Part shown: piece after piece, positions 40,625 to 50,645 of the stretch
Layout of the letters: the number at the start of each line of letters is the position of its first letter
Position numbering within the stretch: the first letter of the stretch is position 1
DNA from: Streptococcus rubneri
GTDB lineage: Bacteria; Bacillota; Bacilli; Lactobacillales; Streptococcaceae
Direction: 5' to 3'
NCBI RefSeq assembly: GCF_004785935.1
Contig: NZ_SRRP01000001.1
Coordinates: 744,001 to 808,000, forward strand
DNA length: 64,000 nt
Position numbers and translations under genes: made by a program
Notes under the pieces: generated by a model
What the model was told of the DNA's origin: nothing
Database searches by the model: none
The model's input: only the letters and a program-made list of their open reading frames with translations

Positions 40625-41485
40625 TTAATAAGTTCCTTCTTCACCTTGACTGGTTAAAATGACCGGACCATCATTGGTGATGACAAACTGATGTTCGTAC
40701 TGACAAGATAGTCCACCATCTAATGTCTTGTGGGCCCAACCTGTCTTCATATCGGTATCAATTTCCCATGTACCCGTATTAATCATCGGTTCAATGGTCA
40801 AGACCATGCCCTCACGCAAACGCAAACCACGTCCCGCCCGTCCATAGTGGGGAACCATTGGTTCTTCATGCATGGTTGGACCAACTCCATGACCTACTAA
40901 GTCACGGACAACACCATAACCTTTGCTTTCAGCATATTCCTGAATAGCCGCACCGATATCTCCAATGCGATTTCCTACAACTGCTTGCTCAATCCCCTTG
41001 TAGAGACACTCCTTGGTTACATCCATAAGGTCTTTTACTTCTTGAGAAACAGTTCCAACCGCATATGCCCAACAGGAATCTGCCAAACCACCAGAGTAGT
41101 TCTCGGTATACTTTTTCATTTGTGCCACATTATCAAAATTCAACTTTGATACGTCGACGACTGACTTGTCTAATGGCTCTGATAAGACCGTATCCACCTT
41201 CAAGAGGTCACCATCTTTCAAAATGTAATGGCGAGGAAAGGCGTGAGCTACTTCATCATTGATGCCACAACAAGTCGCATATGGATAATCCATCACGCTG
41301 CCTTCTACCCCAATTTGAAGTGGTAATACATTGGCTTCCTTACAACGACGGCGGACATATTCTTCGACTTCCCAAAGGTCTAGACCTGGCTTAATTAAAT
41401 CACGTAAACCGATATGGATACTAGCAAGAAAGTCTCCTGCACGATCCATAGCTTCAATTTCACGTTGTGATTTCAATGTTATCAT
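40625..41485 (-). CDS. map: Methionine aminopeptidase, type I
   Basis: Removes the first methionine from new proteins. The 286 residues include the metal-binding Asp, His and Glu set: VDTVLSE, the later Asp (DVSKLN region replacing the usual DV.L), GHGVGPTMHEEP, and TIEPMI, and a late Glu in YEHQFVIT. An insert of about 40 residues after KVDTVLSEP (VSKLNFDNVAQMKKYTENYS) is typical of streptococcal enzymes. Confidence 0.95.
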   Translation of the reverse strand: MITLKSQREIEAMDRAGDFLASIHIGLRDLIKPGLDLWEVEEYVRRRCKEANVLPLQIGVEGSVMDYPYATCCGINDEVAHAFPRHYILKDGDLLKVDTVLSEPLDKSVVDVSKLNFDNVAQMKKYTENYSGGLADSCWAYAVGTVSQEVKDLMDVTKECLYKGIEQAVVGNRIGDIGAAIQEYAESKGYGVVRDLVGHGVGPTMHEEPMVPHYGRAGRGLRLREGMVLTIEPMINTGTWEIDTDMKTGWAHKTLDGGLSCQYEHQFVITNDGPVILTSQGEEGTY

Positions 41486-41503
41486 GATGTTTGTAATTCC
41501 AAT

Positions 41504-42781
41504 CTAATTTATTTTCAAAGTAACTGTCGCCTTAGAGACCAACTGCAAATTCAAGTAAAGGTCAAAATCAATAATAGCTGACCGTCTCGTCTGGCGAACA
41601 ATTCGAGTTTCGATTCGTAGGGTATCATCCACCTGAACAGCTTGTAGATAATAAACCAAGAGTTGTTCAATAATCAAGTTCTTTCCTGTATTCATCATTA
41701 GCTGTCGAGTGATAGTTGTCAACACTTCTGTCAGTACACCATTCGAGAGAACCCCACTTTTTTCAAGCATACTAGGTTCAACTGTTAGCTCAAAGTGATT
41801 GGCTTGATGGACTACCTTTTGGCTGATTTGCTCACTAAAAGTTGGTAAGCCAGACAATTGTTCCTTGCTCATCCGGTCCATAACAGCCCGACGGGTAATA
41901 ACTCCGAGCAAGGTCTGATTGCCTCGAATAACAGGAATCATCTCAAAATCTTCTGCAATCATCCGCTGACTGACATTAGCAATACTTGAGGATAGATTCG
42001 TTGTAAAGACAGTTCGTGACATGACCTTGTCAAGTGTGGTCTGTGGTGCCTTATCTCCTGCATCCCGCATGGTCACCACTCCAACTACCATCTGGTGTTG
42101 GTTGACGACAGGGAAGCGACTAAAACGGCTCTTGCGTACCAAGTCTAGATAATCACGAACTGTATCTGTTTCCCGCAAAAAACCATATTCGTGCATTGGG
42201 GAATAGACTTGTTCTACTGTTAAAATATCTGTCTTGATTTGCATATTGGCTAGGGCCCGGTTGATCATGGTCGCAACGGTATAGGTATCATGGCTAGTTC
42301 GTAAAATCGGAATTTGCCCCTTACTCCCCATCTCCAGAATAGAGGAATCAACCTCAAAACCACCCGTTACCAAAACAGCATTATCATGCTCCAGAGCTAA
42401 GCGTTGAATATTGGTCCGATCCCCAACAATCAAGAGCCCTCCCTCTGATACATAGTCGAGAATGTGTTCTTCTGTCATAGCTCCGATATAGAATTTGTTG
42501 AATTCTCGCTCCAACCCTTCTTGACCTGCTAAAACTTCAGAATTGGTAATCTCAACAATTTCACGGAAGGTCAGATGCTCTATGACAGCTTTTTTAGACT
42601 TAACGCGTACCGTACCACTTCGCGGTCTAGTTTCGACAATTCCACGATTCTCTGCTTCCTTGATCGCTCGATAAGCGGTTCCATCACTAACTTGCAAATA
42701 ATTAGAAATGCTTCGAACACTCACGCGCTTTCCAACTGGAAGCTTCTCTAAATAGTCCAAAATAGCTTGATGTTTACTCAT
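41504..42781 (-). CDS. SpxR-like HTH-DRTGG-CBS-HotDog regulator
   Basis: From the ATG at 42781 this is a 425-residue protein: N-terminal winged helix (VSVRSISNYLQVSDGTAYRAI), a DRTGG domain with VLVTGGFEVDSSIL, two CBS motifs (about 190-300) that may bind nucleotides or CoA derivatives, and a C-terminal HotDog domain. The same layout is known for pneumococcal SpxR, which controls spxB (pyruvate oxidase); the layout alone does not prove the same targets. It overlaps the GNAT gene by eight bases. Confidence 0.85.
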   Translation of the reverse strand: MSKHQAILDYLEKLPVGKRVSVRSISNYLQVSDGTAYRAIKEAENRGIVETRPRSGTVRVKSKKAVIEHLTFREIVEITNSEVLAGQEGLEREFNKFYIGAMTEEHILDYVSEGGLLIVGDRTNIQRLALEHDNAVLVTGGFEVDSSILEMGSKGQIPILRTSHDTYTVATMINRALANMQIKTDILTVEQVYSPMHEYGFLRETDTVRDYLDLVRKSRFSRFPVVNQHQMVVGVVTMRDAGDKAPQTTLDKVMSRTVFTTNLSSSIANVSQRMIAEDFEMIPVIRGNQTLLGVITRRAVMDRMSKEQLSGLPTFSEQISQKVVHQANHFELTVEPSMLEKSGVLSNGVLTEVLTTITRQLMMNTGKNLIIEQLLVYYLQAVQVDDTLRIETRIVRQTRRSAIIDFDLYLNLQLVSKATVTLKIN

Positions 42782-43328
42782 TCCATTCTCCTCTATCGAT
42801 GCAAAATTCATAATAATCTCGCATCTTTCGGGTATAGCGGTCGCTTCCTTTAAACTGTCTCTTTAGCGAATAACCTGCATGTAAGGCTACTTTCTGACTA
42901 GCCACATTCTCCACGTGGGTGATGATTCGAACTTGCTTGAGTTGAAACTCTTGAAAGGCCAAAAAGGTAATCTCTTTGACAGCCTCTGTCATTAAACCCT
43001 TCCCCCAAAAATCCTTATGTAAAAAGTAGCCAAGTTCAGCTTCTCTTTTGATCTCATCTAACTTTTCAAACTTGATTGAACCTATCATTTGCTCAGATTG
43101 CTTGTCGCAGATAGCCCAAATTCCCAAGGGATTCCTTAAAAAGTAATTGGCTAAGACATACCGACATTCTTCAAGAGAGGCTTGTGCTGGAAAAATAAAG
43201 GAAAGATTCTCGGGATTGGAAGAAATTTTATAAAAATCTGCTGCATCACTGAATAGAAAGGGCCTCAAGAAGAGGCGCTCTGTTTCAAAAAATGAGAAGG
43301 CAGCTAGTTTCGTCCAAATATTCATCAA
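42774..43328 (-). CDS. GNAT-family N-acetyltransferase (RimJ/RimL-like)
   Basis: A 184-residue acetyltransferase with ETERLFLRPFLFSDAADFY at the N terminus, ELGYFLHKDFWGKGLMTEAV (acetyl-CoA motif A) and NVASQKVALHAGY near the end. Substrate unknown; relatives acetylate ribosomal proteins or antibiotics. It is nine bases from murA. Confidence 0.88.
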   Translation of the reverse strand: MMNIWTKLAAFSFFETERLFLRPFLFSDAADFYKISSNPENLSFIFPAQASLEECRYVLANYFLRNPLGIWAICDKQSEQMIGSIKFEKLDEIKREAELGYFLHKDFWGKGLMTEAVKEITFLAFQEFQLKQVRIITHVENVASQKVALHAGYSLKRQFKGSDRYTRKMRDYYEFCIDRGEWNE

Positions 43329-43337
43329 TTTCTTTCT

Positions 43338-44600
43338 TTATACTTCTTCCACAAGAGCGATGTCTGCTCCTAATTGTTGCAATTTCTCAATAATGTGAGA
43401 ATAGCCACGTAGGATAAACTCAATATTGGTAATCTCAGTTTGTCCTTCGGCCATCAATCCCGCAATCACAAGAGCAGCTCCTGCCCGTAAATCCGTTGCT
43501 TTGACAGGTGCACCAGTCAACTTATTTGGTCCATGATAGACGATACGGTCTCCAACAGTTTCAATGGTTGCTCCCATGCGCATCAATTCAGCCACATGGT
43601 TGACCCGTTTTTGATAAATGGTATCTATAATGGTCCCTTTTCCATTTGCAGTTAAAAGCAAAGGAGTCAATGGTTGTTGCAAATCCGTGGCAAATCCAGG
43701 ATACGGAGAGGTTTTTATGTGAACAGCTCTCAGTGCTTCTTGTTTTTCGACAAAAATGCTATCTTCAGAGATGATCATCCGAACCCCCATCTCCTCTAGT
43801 TTTGCAATAAAGCTTTCTAAGTGTTCATAAAGGACATTATTAATTTGGATTCCTTGTCCAATAGCAGCTGCCATGGCGATATAGGTCCCTGCTTCAATCC
43901 GGTCAGGAATCACTTGGTGACGAGTCCCATGTAGGTAATCAACCCCTTCAATGGTGATTATGTCTGTACCGGCACCACGGATATGAGCCCCCATATTGTT
44001 CAAAAGGGTCACGACGTCAATAATTTCAGGTTCACGGGCCGCATTTTCAATAACCGTACGCCCCTTTGCCTTCACCGCAGCGAGAATTGTATTAATGGTC
44101 GCACCAACACTGACGGTATCCATATAGATCCCAGTGCCGTGTAATTGCTCACCATTGGTAGATAAGTTCATGCTGGTACCATCCATGGTCATCTGGGCCC
44201 CCATCGCCTCAAAAGCTTTAAGGTGGAGATCAATTGGACGAGGACCTAAATCACATCCTCCAGGAAGACCAACTGTCGCACGACCATACCGCCCTAATAG
44301 ACTACCATAGAAATAATAAGAGGCCCGAAGACTATTGATCTTTCCAAACGGCATTGGCATATCTTTAACACCACGCGGATCAATGACCAAGGTTTCTCCA
44401 TCTCGCTCCACAGTCGCACCCATCAGGGTCATGATTTCAATCAAACTAGCAACATCCGAGATATCTGGAACCCCATCAAGGGTCACGATTTCATCTGATA
44501 AAATCGTCGCCGGAATGAGGGCCACGACACTATTTTTTGCACCACTAATGGTCACCTCTCCTTTTAGGGGGCGACCTCCATTAATAATAATTTTTTTCAT
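43338..44600 (-). CDS. murA: UDP-N-acetylglucosamine 1-carboxyvinyltransferase
   Basis: First committed step of peptidoglycan synthesis. [20 protein letters not shown] is the usual start, so I take the ATG at 44600 rather than an upstream TTG at 44624. The catalytic cysteine is in [24 protein letters not shown] is near the C terminus. About 420 residues. Streptococci have two paralogues; this context next to map suggests murA2 (murZ type). Confidence 0.95.
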   Translation of the reverse strand: MKKIIINGGRPLKGEVTISGAKNSVVALIPATILSDEIVTLDGVPDISDVASLIEIMTLMGATVERDGETLVIDPRGVKDMPMPFGKINSLRASYYFYGSLLGRYGRATVGLPGGCDLGPRPIDLHLKAFEAMGAQMTMDGTSMNLSTNGEQLHGTGIYMDTVSVGATINTILAAVKAKGRTVIENAAREPEIIDVVTLLNNMGAHIRGAGTDIITIEGVDYLHGTRHQVIPDRIEAGTYIAMAAAIGQGIQINNVLYEHLESFIAKLEEMGVRMIISEDSIFVEKQEALRAVHIKTSPYPGFATDLQQPLTPLLLTANGKGTIIDTIYQKRVNHVAELMRMGATIETVGDRIVYHGPNKLTGAPVKATDLRAGAALVIAGLMAEGQTEITNIEFILRGYSHIIEKLQQLGADIALVEEV

Positions 44601-44648
44601 ATTAATCAGTATTAGCTCTTTCAATCATTCGGTAAAAATACCGTATCT

Positions 44649-44657
44649 ATTATATCA
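44649..44657 (-). promoter_or_regulatory. Extended -10 promoter of murA operon
   Basis: TGATATAAT on the minus strand, about 45 bases before the murA ATG; CGGTA and TACCG form a small hairpin in the leader. Confidence 0.6.
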
Positions 44658-44841
44658 CAGATTGGCTTTTTTTTCTATTCGTTCGTGCCTATCCATATGA
44701 CATTTTGATAACAAAATCTCTACAATTTATAATTTTCTATACAATTATTTCAGTGGACAGCACCTAGCCTTGACAGCTTTACCAGATTCCAGTATTGAAG
44801 GAGTCGTTCTAATCCTCCCTCTTTCATTAAAAAGAAAAGAA

Positions 44842-44882
44842 GTGTAACAGATAAGGATTATTTTTCACCTTCTGTTACACTC
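44842..44882 (-). terminator. Terminator of the copper operon
   Basis: AGTGTAACAG and CTGTTACACT arms with a 21-base loop, then TTCTTTTC. The stretch from 44,665 to 44,840 shows no gene or known element. Confidence 0.75.
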
Positions 44883-44890
44883 CATTTATT

Positions 44891-45100
44891 TTAATGGTTT
44901 ACTTGCTTACCCAGTTCATATTTACTACCTTTTAGAGCTCGGGTCAAGGCCCATTTCCAAGGTTTCCCTTCAATGGTTACTTGATTCTTTTCTAAATCGA
45001 CACTTACTTCTTCTACGCCTTTTACAGAAGATAGTTTTTCAGTGACAGCATTGGCACAACCTTGGCATTTCATTCCTGTAATTTCATATGTTTTTGACAT
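44891..45100 (-). CDS. copZ: Copper chaperone CopZ
   Basis: A 69-residue heavy-metal-associated domain with the Cu(I)-binding GMKCQGC at residues 8-14. It carries copper to CopA or CopY. The C-terminal extension after GKPWKWAL is slightly unusual for the family. Confidence 0.92.
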   Translation of the reverse strand: MSKTYEITGMKCQGCANAVTEKLSSVKGVEEVSVDLEKNQVTIEGKPWKWALTRALKGSKYELGKQVNH

Positions 45101-45147
45101 GATTCTTTCCTTTCTTTTGCATGAGGAGATGATTTTTCTCCTAGTTT

Positions 45148-47376
45148 TTACAATTTTTTTCTCTTTAATCTTAGAGCATTCAGTACAACCGATACTGAAC
45201 TAAAACTCATAGCTAGACCTGCTAGCATCGGGTTTAAGAGCGGGCCCCCAAAGAGATAGAGAAGGCCCATCGCCACCGGAATAGCTAAAACATTGTAGAT
45301 AAAGGCCCAGAACAAGTTTTCTTTGATGGTCTTAATCGTATAGCGACTGATTTCCAAAGCCCGGACAACATCCATCAATTGCGGTTTCATGACGACGATA
45401 TCCGCACTTTCCATGGCAATATCTGTCCCAGAACCCATCGCAATCCCGATATCAGCAGTTGCAAGAGCCGGTGCATCATTGATTCCATCTCCCACCATGA
45501 TCACAGACTTGCCTTCTGCTTGCAACTCTTGGATCACCCGTGATTTTTCTTGAGGAAGGACTTGACTGATGACCTGCTGGATTCCAGCCTTCTTAGCAAT
45601 AGCTTGAGCAGTCCGTTCATTATCCCCAGTCAGCATGATGACCTTCTTGCCCATTTTTTCTAGACTAGCAACCATTTCTGAACTATCTTCCTTGATGCGG
45701 TCTGCTACGCCAAATAGAGCCATGAGTTTTCCATCTTCAGCTAAGAAAATCGGGGTTTGTCCATCCTGGGTCAAGACTTCCAAGTCAGCCTTGGCAAGAT
45801 GAATATCGACCCCTTCCTCTTCCATGAGCGCTTGATTCCCAGCCAGATAAACCTTCCCAGCATAGCTAGCTGTAAGGCCTCTTCCTGTTAGACTAGAGAA
45901 GTTTTCCATCTCTAAGATGTCTATATGCGCTTCCTTGGCAGCATCCAGAATGGCTTGTCCTAGTGGATGCTCGGACTTAGCTTCCAGAGAGGCTAGTATT
46001 TGTAAGGCATTCCCAGCTTGTCCATAAGTATAAGAAGAAGACAACTGAGGCTTTCCTTGAGTGATGGTCCCCGTTTTATCGAAGACCAAGACTTGTGCTT
46101 GATGAGCTAACTCAAGGACATCCCCTCTCTTGTAGAGGATCCCATGTTCTGCCCCTAATCCTGTGCCTACCATAATGGCTGTCGGAGTAGCCAAGCCTAG
46201 GGCACATGGACAGGCAATGACCAAGACACTGATCGTTACCGTCATAGCAAAGGTGAAGGTTTCACCCATGATAAAATACCAAAAGAGACCAGATAAGAGG
46301 GCAATCCCCATAACTACAGGGACAAAAACTCCTGCCACTTGATCAGCAATCTTAGCGATTGGCGCTTTGGTTTGTTGGGCATCTTCCACCAGCTGAATGA
46401 TTTGTGCTAGCAAGGTATCCCGACCAACTTTTTCAGCCTGATAGATCAAACTTCCTTGACCATTGATGGAACCAGCGTAAACTGGACTCCCTTCAGTTTT
46501 TTGGATTGGGATTGATTCACCCGTCAGCATACTTTCATCAATGGCTGATTGTCCGGAAACCACTTGACCATCAACGGCTATTTTTTCACCTGGCTTGACC
46601 AGGATCTGATCTCCAATGACCAAGTCTTCTACAGGCAATTTTACTTCTTTTCCATCACGTAAGACCGTCGCATCCTTGGCAGCCAGATGCATGAGCTTTT
46701 TGATGGCTTGAGAAGTACGTCCTTTGGACAGGGTTTCAAAATATTTACCTAGAGTAATCAGGGTCAGAATCACGGCTACAGACTCAAAATAAAGCTGGTG
46801 TACGTGATGGTGGTGACCAAGCAAAATGTGATAAGTCCCATAAAGACTATAAAGAAAGGCTGCACTAGTCGCCAAAGCCACCAAAGCATCCATATTAGGA
46901 TGGCCTTTTAAAAGGGTCCGGAAGCCATTTCGATAAAAGGCTCGTCCGAAGATCATCACAGGAATGGTCAAGAACAAAAGAACAAGAGTATAAGCCACAG
47001 GTGCTCGATCAGGTGAAACAAATGCAGGTGCTGGTAGGCCAATCATGGGGCCCATCGCTAGATAAAAGAGTGGCAGGGTGAAGATGGAAGACCAAAAGAG
47101 CCGTTTTCGGATCAATTGTAGCTTGTCACCTTCTCTCTCTTCTTGGCTCTTAGCTGTATCTGGATTATATACTACTGCCTCATAACCGGCATCCGCTACC
47201 GCTTTTGAAATAGCTTCTGGACTTAATGGTTCCCCATTGTATTCCACTGTCATTTTTTCAGTGGTTAGGTTCACTGTCGCTTTTTCAACACCGTCCAGAT
47301 GGTTGACAGCTTTCTCCACATTGATCACACAGGATGCACAAGTCATCCCATTGACGACAAAGGTTTCTTCTTTCAT
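45148..47376 (-). CDS. copA: Copper-exporting P1B-type ATPase
   Basis: A 742-residue pump. N-terminal metal domain with GMTCASC; a His-rich loop (GHHHHVH) between the early membrane helices; TGES actuator motif; the CPC metal site in ACPCALGLATP; DKTGT phosphorylation site; HP in SEHPLG; and GDGINDAPAL. The start overlaps copY by ATGA. It removes excess Cu(I). Confidence 0.97.
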   Translation of the reverse strand: MKEETFVVNGMTCASCVINVEKAVNHLDGVEKATVNLTTEKMTVEYNGEPLSPEAISKAVADAGYEAVVYNPDTAKSQEEREGDKLQLIRKRLFWSSIFTLPLFYLAMGPMIGLPAPAFVSPDRAPVAYTLVLLFLTIPVMIFGRAFYRNGFRTLLKGHPNMDALVALATSAAFLYSLYGTYHILLGHHHHVHQLYFESVAVILTLITLGKYFETLSKGRTSQAIKKLMHLAAKDATVLRDGKEVKLPVEDLVIGDQILVKPGEKIAVDGQVVSGQSAIDESMLTGESIPIQKTEGSPVYAGSINGQGSLIYQAEKVGRDTLLAQIIQLVEDAQQTKAPIAKIADQVAGVFVPVVMGIALLSGLFWYFIMGETFTFAMTVTISVLVIACPCALGLATPTAIMVGTGLGAEHGILYKRGDVLELAHQAQVLVFDKTGTITQGKPQLSSSYTYGQAGNALQILASLEAKSEHPLGQAILDAAKEAHIDILEMENFSSLTGRGLTASYAGKVYLAGNQALMEEEGVDIHLAKADLEVLTQDGQTPIFLAEDGKLMALFGVADRIKEDSSEMVASLEKMGKKVIMLTGDNERTAQAIAKKAGIQQVISQVLPQEKSRVIQELQAEGKSVIMVGDGINDAPALATADIGIAMGSGTDIAMESADIVVMKPQLMDVVRALEISRYTIKTIKENLFWAFIYNVLAIPVAMGLLYLFGGPLLNPMLAGLAMSFSSVSVVLNALRLKRKKL

Positions 47377-47807
47377 TTAATTCCCTCCACATGACTGACA
47401 CAATGACATTGGCCTGGCTGGCAATCACATTGAACCTGCTCCACGCTCTCCTTAGAGGCGAGAATCTCTTGCAAGTCCTTGATCTGTTCTTTCGTCATTG
47501 GTGTTTGCTGGATCAATTTCCCCAATAAATGATGATGCTTGGTCAAGCAGATCTTACTTAATACTTCTTGAACAGCTGTTAAATTGGCCTCTTCTTCATT
47601 AAGGACAGCCTGATACAAATAGGTCCGACCTTCTCTCCGGCTCGTTAGATAGCCCTTATCTGCTAACCGTCCCAAGAGGGTTTTTACCGTTGAAGCTGAC
47701 CAGTCTTGCTTGGTGGAGAGAATCTTGGTTATTTCTGTAGAAGTCGTTTCTCCCTTGGTCCAGAGAACTCTCATGACTTCCCATTCAGCACTTGAAATTT
47801 TCGCCAT
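47373..47807 (-). CDS. copY: Copper-responsive repressor CopY
   Basis: A 144-residue BlaI/CopY-type repressor with a winged helix (SAEWEVMRVLWTKGETTSTE) and a C-terminal metal site CDCQPGQCHC (CxC-x4-CxC). Zinc-bound CopY holds the operator; Cu(I) releases it. First gene of the operon, behind two cop boxes. Confidence 0.96.
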   Translation of the reverse strand: MAKISSAEWEVMRVLWTKGETTSTEITKILSTKQDWSASTVKTLLGRLADKGYLTSRREGRTYLYQAVLNEEEANLTAVQEVLSKICLTKHHHLLGKLIQQTPMTKEQIKDLQEILASKESVEQVQCDCQPGQCHCVSHVEGIK

Positions 47808-47845
47808 TGTTTTTCCTTTCTATCTCCTATCAAAGACAATATATT

Positions 47846-47908
47846 TACATTTGTAGTTTAATTATACACCTTATTTTTTTCTTGTCAATAGTTTTGTTTA
47901 CATTTGTA
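47846..47908 (-). promoter_or_regulatory. cop promoter with two cop-box operators
   Basis: TACATTTGTA occurs at 47846-47855 and 47899-47908, matching the TACAnnTGTA cop box. Between them lie TTGACA (47883-47888) and TATAAT (47861-47866) with 16-base spacing, on the minus strand. CopY dimers on both boxes would bracket the promoter. Confidence 0.95.
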
Positions 47909-47921
47909 GATTTATTTCATA

Positions 47922-47949
47922 AAAAAATCTAGAACGGTTGTTCTAGATT
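47922..47949 (-). terminator. Terminator of metK
   Basis: AATCTAGAAC and GTTCTAGATT arms, loop AACC, then TTTTT on the minus strand. Confidence 0.9.
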
Positions 47950-47961
47950 CTTTCTATCTAA

Positions 47962-49152
47962 TCAATTAACTGCTTCTTTCAAGGCTTCTACCTTGTCTAA
48001 ACGTTCCCATGGAAGATCAATATCTGTCCGTCCCATATGTCCATAAGCCGCTGTTTGACGGTAGATTGGACGTTTAAGGTCCAGCATTTGGATAATTCCT
48101 GCAGGACGAAGGTCAAAGATTTGACGCGCTGCTTTTTCAAGTTTACTTTCAGCGACTGTTCCTGTACCGAAAGTATCGATACGGACAGATACAGGTTGAG
48201 CTACCCCAATCGCGTAAGCCAATTGCACTTCTGCTTTCTTAGCAAGACCTGCTGCTACAATGTTTTTTGCAATGTAACGAGCTGCATAAGAAGCGGAACG
48301 GTCCACCTTAGTCGCGTCTTTACCAGAGAAGGCACCACCACCGTGACGTGAATATCCACCATAGGTATCCACGATGATTTTACGACCGGTCAAACCTGAG
48401 TCCCCTTGAGGACCTCCGATAACGAAACGACCTGTTGGATTAATGAAGAATTTAGTCTCATCATCCAGGTAAGAAGCTGGAATCACTTCCTTGATAACCT
48501 TGTTAATCACATCCTCATGAATTTGTTCATTGGTAACTTCTGGATCATGTTGGGTTGAAATAACAACTGTATCCACGCGCACTGGCTGGTCATTTTCATC
48601 ATACTCAACCGTAACTTGGGATTTCGCATCTGGACGAAGGTAGTTAATTTCACCAGACTTACGGAGCTCTGCCAAGCGACGAACCAACTTGTGGCTGAGT
48701 GAGATTGGCAATGGCATGAGTTCTTCTGTCTCATCCACCGCAAAACCAAACATGAGACCTTGGTCTCCAGCTCCAATCAAGTCAAGTGGATCTTGATCCG
48801 TATTTCCACGGACTTCCAAGGCTTCATTAACCCCTTGGGCAATATCTGGAGATTGCTCCACCAAGGATGGGTGAACTCCTACCGTCTCCGCAGAAAAACC
48901 GTACTCTGTATTGGTATAGCCAATCTCTGCAATCGTATCACGTACCACACGGTTAATATCGACATAAGCTGTCGTTGAAATTTCACCGAAGACATGAACG
49001 GAACCAGTATAAACAGCTGTTTCAGCAGCCACGTGTGCCTCTGGATCCTGCTCTAAAATAGCATCCAAGATAGCATCTGAAATTTGGTCTGCAATCTTAT
49101 CCGGATGCCCCTCAGATACAGATTCAGACGTGAATAATTTACGTTCTGACAT
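47962..49152 (-). CDS. metK: S-adenosylmethionine synthetase
   Basis: Makes SAM from methionine and ATP. SEGHPDK at residues 14-20, [27 protein letters not shown] and the ISTTAYVD segment identify it; 396 residues is full length. An SMK riboswitch lies directly in front. Confidence 0.98.
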   Translation of the reverse strand: MSERKLFTSESVSEGHPDKIADQISDAILDAILEQDPEAHVAAETAVYTGSVHVFGEISTTAYVDINRVVRDTIAEIGYTNTEYGFSAETVGVHPSLVEQSPDIAQGVNEALEVRGNTDQDPLDLIGAGDQGLMFGFAVDETEELMPLPISLSHKLVRRLAELRKSGEINYLRPDAKSQVTVEYDENDQPVRVDTVVISTQHDPEVTNEQIHEDVINKVIKEVIPASYLDDETKFFINPTGRFVIGGPQGDSGLTGRKIIVDTYGGYSRHGGGAFSGKDATKVDRSASYAARYIAKNIVAAGLAKKAEVQLAYAIGVAQPVSVRIDTFGTGTVAESKLEKAARQIFDLRPAGIIQMLDLKRPIYRQTAAYGHMGRTDIDLPWERLDKVEALKEAVN

Positions 49153-49158
49153 AAAAAA

Positions 49159-49258
49159 TGTCCCCCCTTAAAAAAATAGTGTTATAGAGTTACAAAGTAC
49201 TGATAGAAAAACCATTAGCGATAAATTTCAATCACCTTATCGGGACCATATAACACTT
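49159..49258 (-). promoter_or_regulatory. SMK box (SAM-III) riboswitch
   Basis: On the minus strand GGTCCCGATAAGG, CTTTGTAACTC and AAGGGGGGAC match the conserved blocks of the Lactobacillales SMK box in order. An outer stem AGTGTTATA/TATAACACT closes the domain. GTCCC (49242-49246) pairs with the GGGGG of the ribosome site (49161-49167) when SAM is bound, blocking metK translation. Confidence 0.93.
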
Positions 49259-49302
49259 CATTATACCATAATTTCCTATAGAGCTTCTTTCTTTCTAAAA
49301 AG

Positions 49303-49333
49303 AAAAAGATATAGTTTAAAACTATATCTTTTT
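49303..49333 (-). terminator. A/T-rich terminator after the 392-aa membrane gene
   Basis: AAAAAGATATAGTTT and its complement around AA, then TTTTTC-type run on the minus strand. Confidence 0.7.
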
Positions 49334-50510
49334 AACTTGTGCTTTCTTCTTCACTCTCCCGAGAACCAATCCAGATAAGAATTACTAACAAAATAGATAC
49401 AGGACTACGAGATACAAAAACGGAAAGCCCAAAAAATACCATCGCTGCGCTTAAAAATCCTGTTCTCCCCCGCTTCATTCCTAACCAAAGTAAAATTGTC
49501 GCAATAAGATAAAGGCCATGGAAAAGAAACGTAAAAGCTAGATATAGGATCGCATAGCTTCCTGCACTCATTAGGGCAAGAAAAAGAAAACTGAGGCTTA
49601 ACACAGCTATAGCCAAGGATGTCCATAGCCAAGGGGAATTTAGCGAGAGCCCTTTTGGATCATTGTCCGAATCAGCTTGACATTCACTTTGCTCAGGACT
49701 TTCTTTTATCACTTCATCCCCTGTATCATCTGATTTCAATCGTTTAATTTCAGAAGTTTCACTGACTTCCTCCGATCCATTCTCAGCTAGTCCTTCTATC
49801 GCATATTGATCAAAAACACCATTAACACGACACACTTGGTAAATAGATAAAAGAAGATAAAATATTACTGTAGACGATAAATCATAAGGTTGCACCAAAT
49901 AACCAATTGTTTTAACCGAACACAGTAGCAATAATATCGTCGAATATAATTTTAAGGATCTTAAATCCTCTTTTGTCATTAGGAGCAGAAAAAGTAAAAC
50001 CACAGCAACATTAAAGGCAAAGGCAAGAAAATACTGGATGATTACATAAGAAGGAACTGCAAAATATAGACTATTAGTAGACAGTTCAAAAGTTGCTAAT
50101 GCTAGGCCAAGAAAACAAGTCCCCGTTTGCCAACTACGTCTAGTCTTCCACGAAACCAAGAGCTGTTTCAGCTCCACCTTCCTTAGTAGCATGGAAGTCG
50201 ACAGGAAACAAATACCAAATAAACTTGCTAGTATAATTGACTTGTTTGGACTAAGGTAAAACAATAGGAGAGAATGAATAAATTGACTAAATGATAAAAT
50301 CGCAAGCCCTACCAATCCTTCAACATTTAGTTTTCTCTCCTGAATTTTCCATAAAAACCAGCAGATAAACCCATACTTCGGTATGTCAAATAGAAGAGAG
50401 AGCGGCTCTAAAGAACCCGATCCATTTTCACTACCTGCTATCCAAACAGTCGAAATATAAAGAAACACTACTAAATAAATTAGGCCCTGATACCATGTTT
50501 TTCTAGACAT
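49332..50510 (-). CDS. Unknown multi-pass membrane protein, paralogue 1 (392 aa)
   Basis: It begins MSRKTWYQGLIYLV. About seven membrane helices make up residues 1-230, followed by an acidic soluble linker (about 245-290) and a C-terminal four-helix module (about 292-385). That module resembles the stand-alone proteins at 50,646 and 51,206: LLWLGMKRGRTGFLSAA aligns with LLRLGMKRRNKTLLYAS. The N-terminal part resembles the start of the 51,946 protein (MSRKFWYGLLFLV). No enzymatic motif seen. Function unknown. Confidence 0.8.
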   Translation of the reverse strand: MSRKTWYQGLIYLVVFLYISTVWIAGSENGSGSLEPLSLLFDIPKYGFICWFLWKIQERKLNVEGLVGLAILSFSQFIHSLLLFYLSPNKSIILASLFGICFLSTSMLLRKVELKQLLVSWKTRRSWQTGTCFLGLALATFELSTNSLYFAVPSYVIIQYFLAFAFNVAVVLLFLLLMTKEDLRSLKLYSTILLLLCSVKTIGYLVQPYDLSSTVIFYLLLSIYQVCRVNGVFDQYAIEGLAENGSEEVSETSEIKRLKSDDTGDEVIKESPEQSECQADSDNDPKGLSLNSPWLWTSLAIAVLSLSFLFLALMSAGSYAILYLAFTFLFHGLYLIATILLWLGMKRGRTGFLSAAMVFFGLSVFVSRSPVSILLVILIWIGSRESEEESTS

Positions 50511-50608
50511 AAGTTTCCCTCCACGATCAAAGTAAAGTCTAAATTGATTTATTCACTCCCATTGTACCACATTTTGTAACCGCTTACTCTAAGTTTTCTT
50601 GCTATATA

Positions 50609-50641
50609 AAAAAGATAGGATTTCTCATCCCATCTTCTATC
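50609..50641 (-). terminator. Terminator after paralogue 2
   Basis: GATGGGAT and ATCCTATC arms around GAGA, followed by six T on the minus strand. Confidence 0.75.
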
Positions 50642-50645
50642 ATCA

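Noticed and set aside
44730-44850. Short open plus-strand stretch (reads SGQHLALTALPDSS...) between murA and copZ
   Set aside because: About 35 codons with no start or ribosome site; could be a gene fragment but too short to support.
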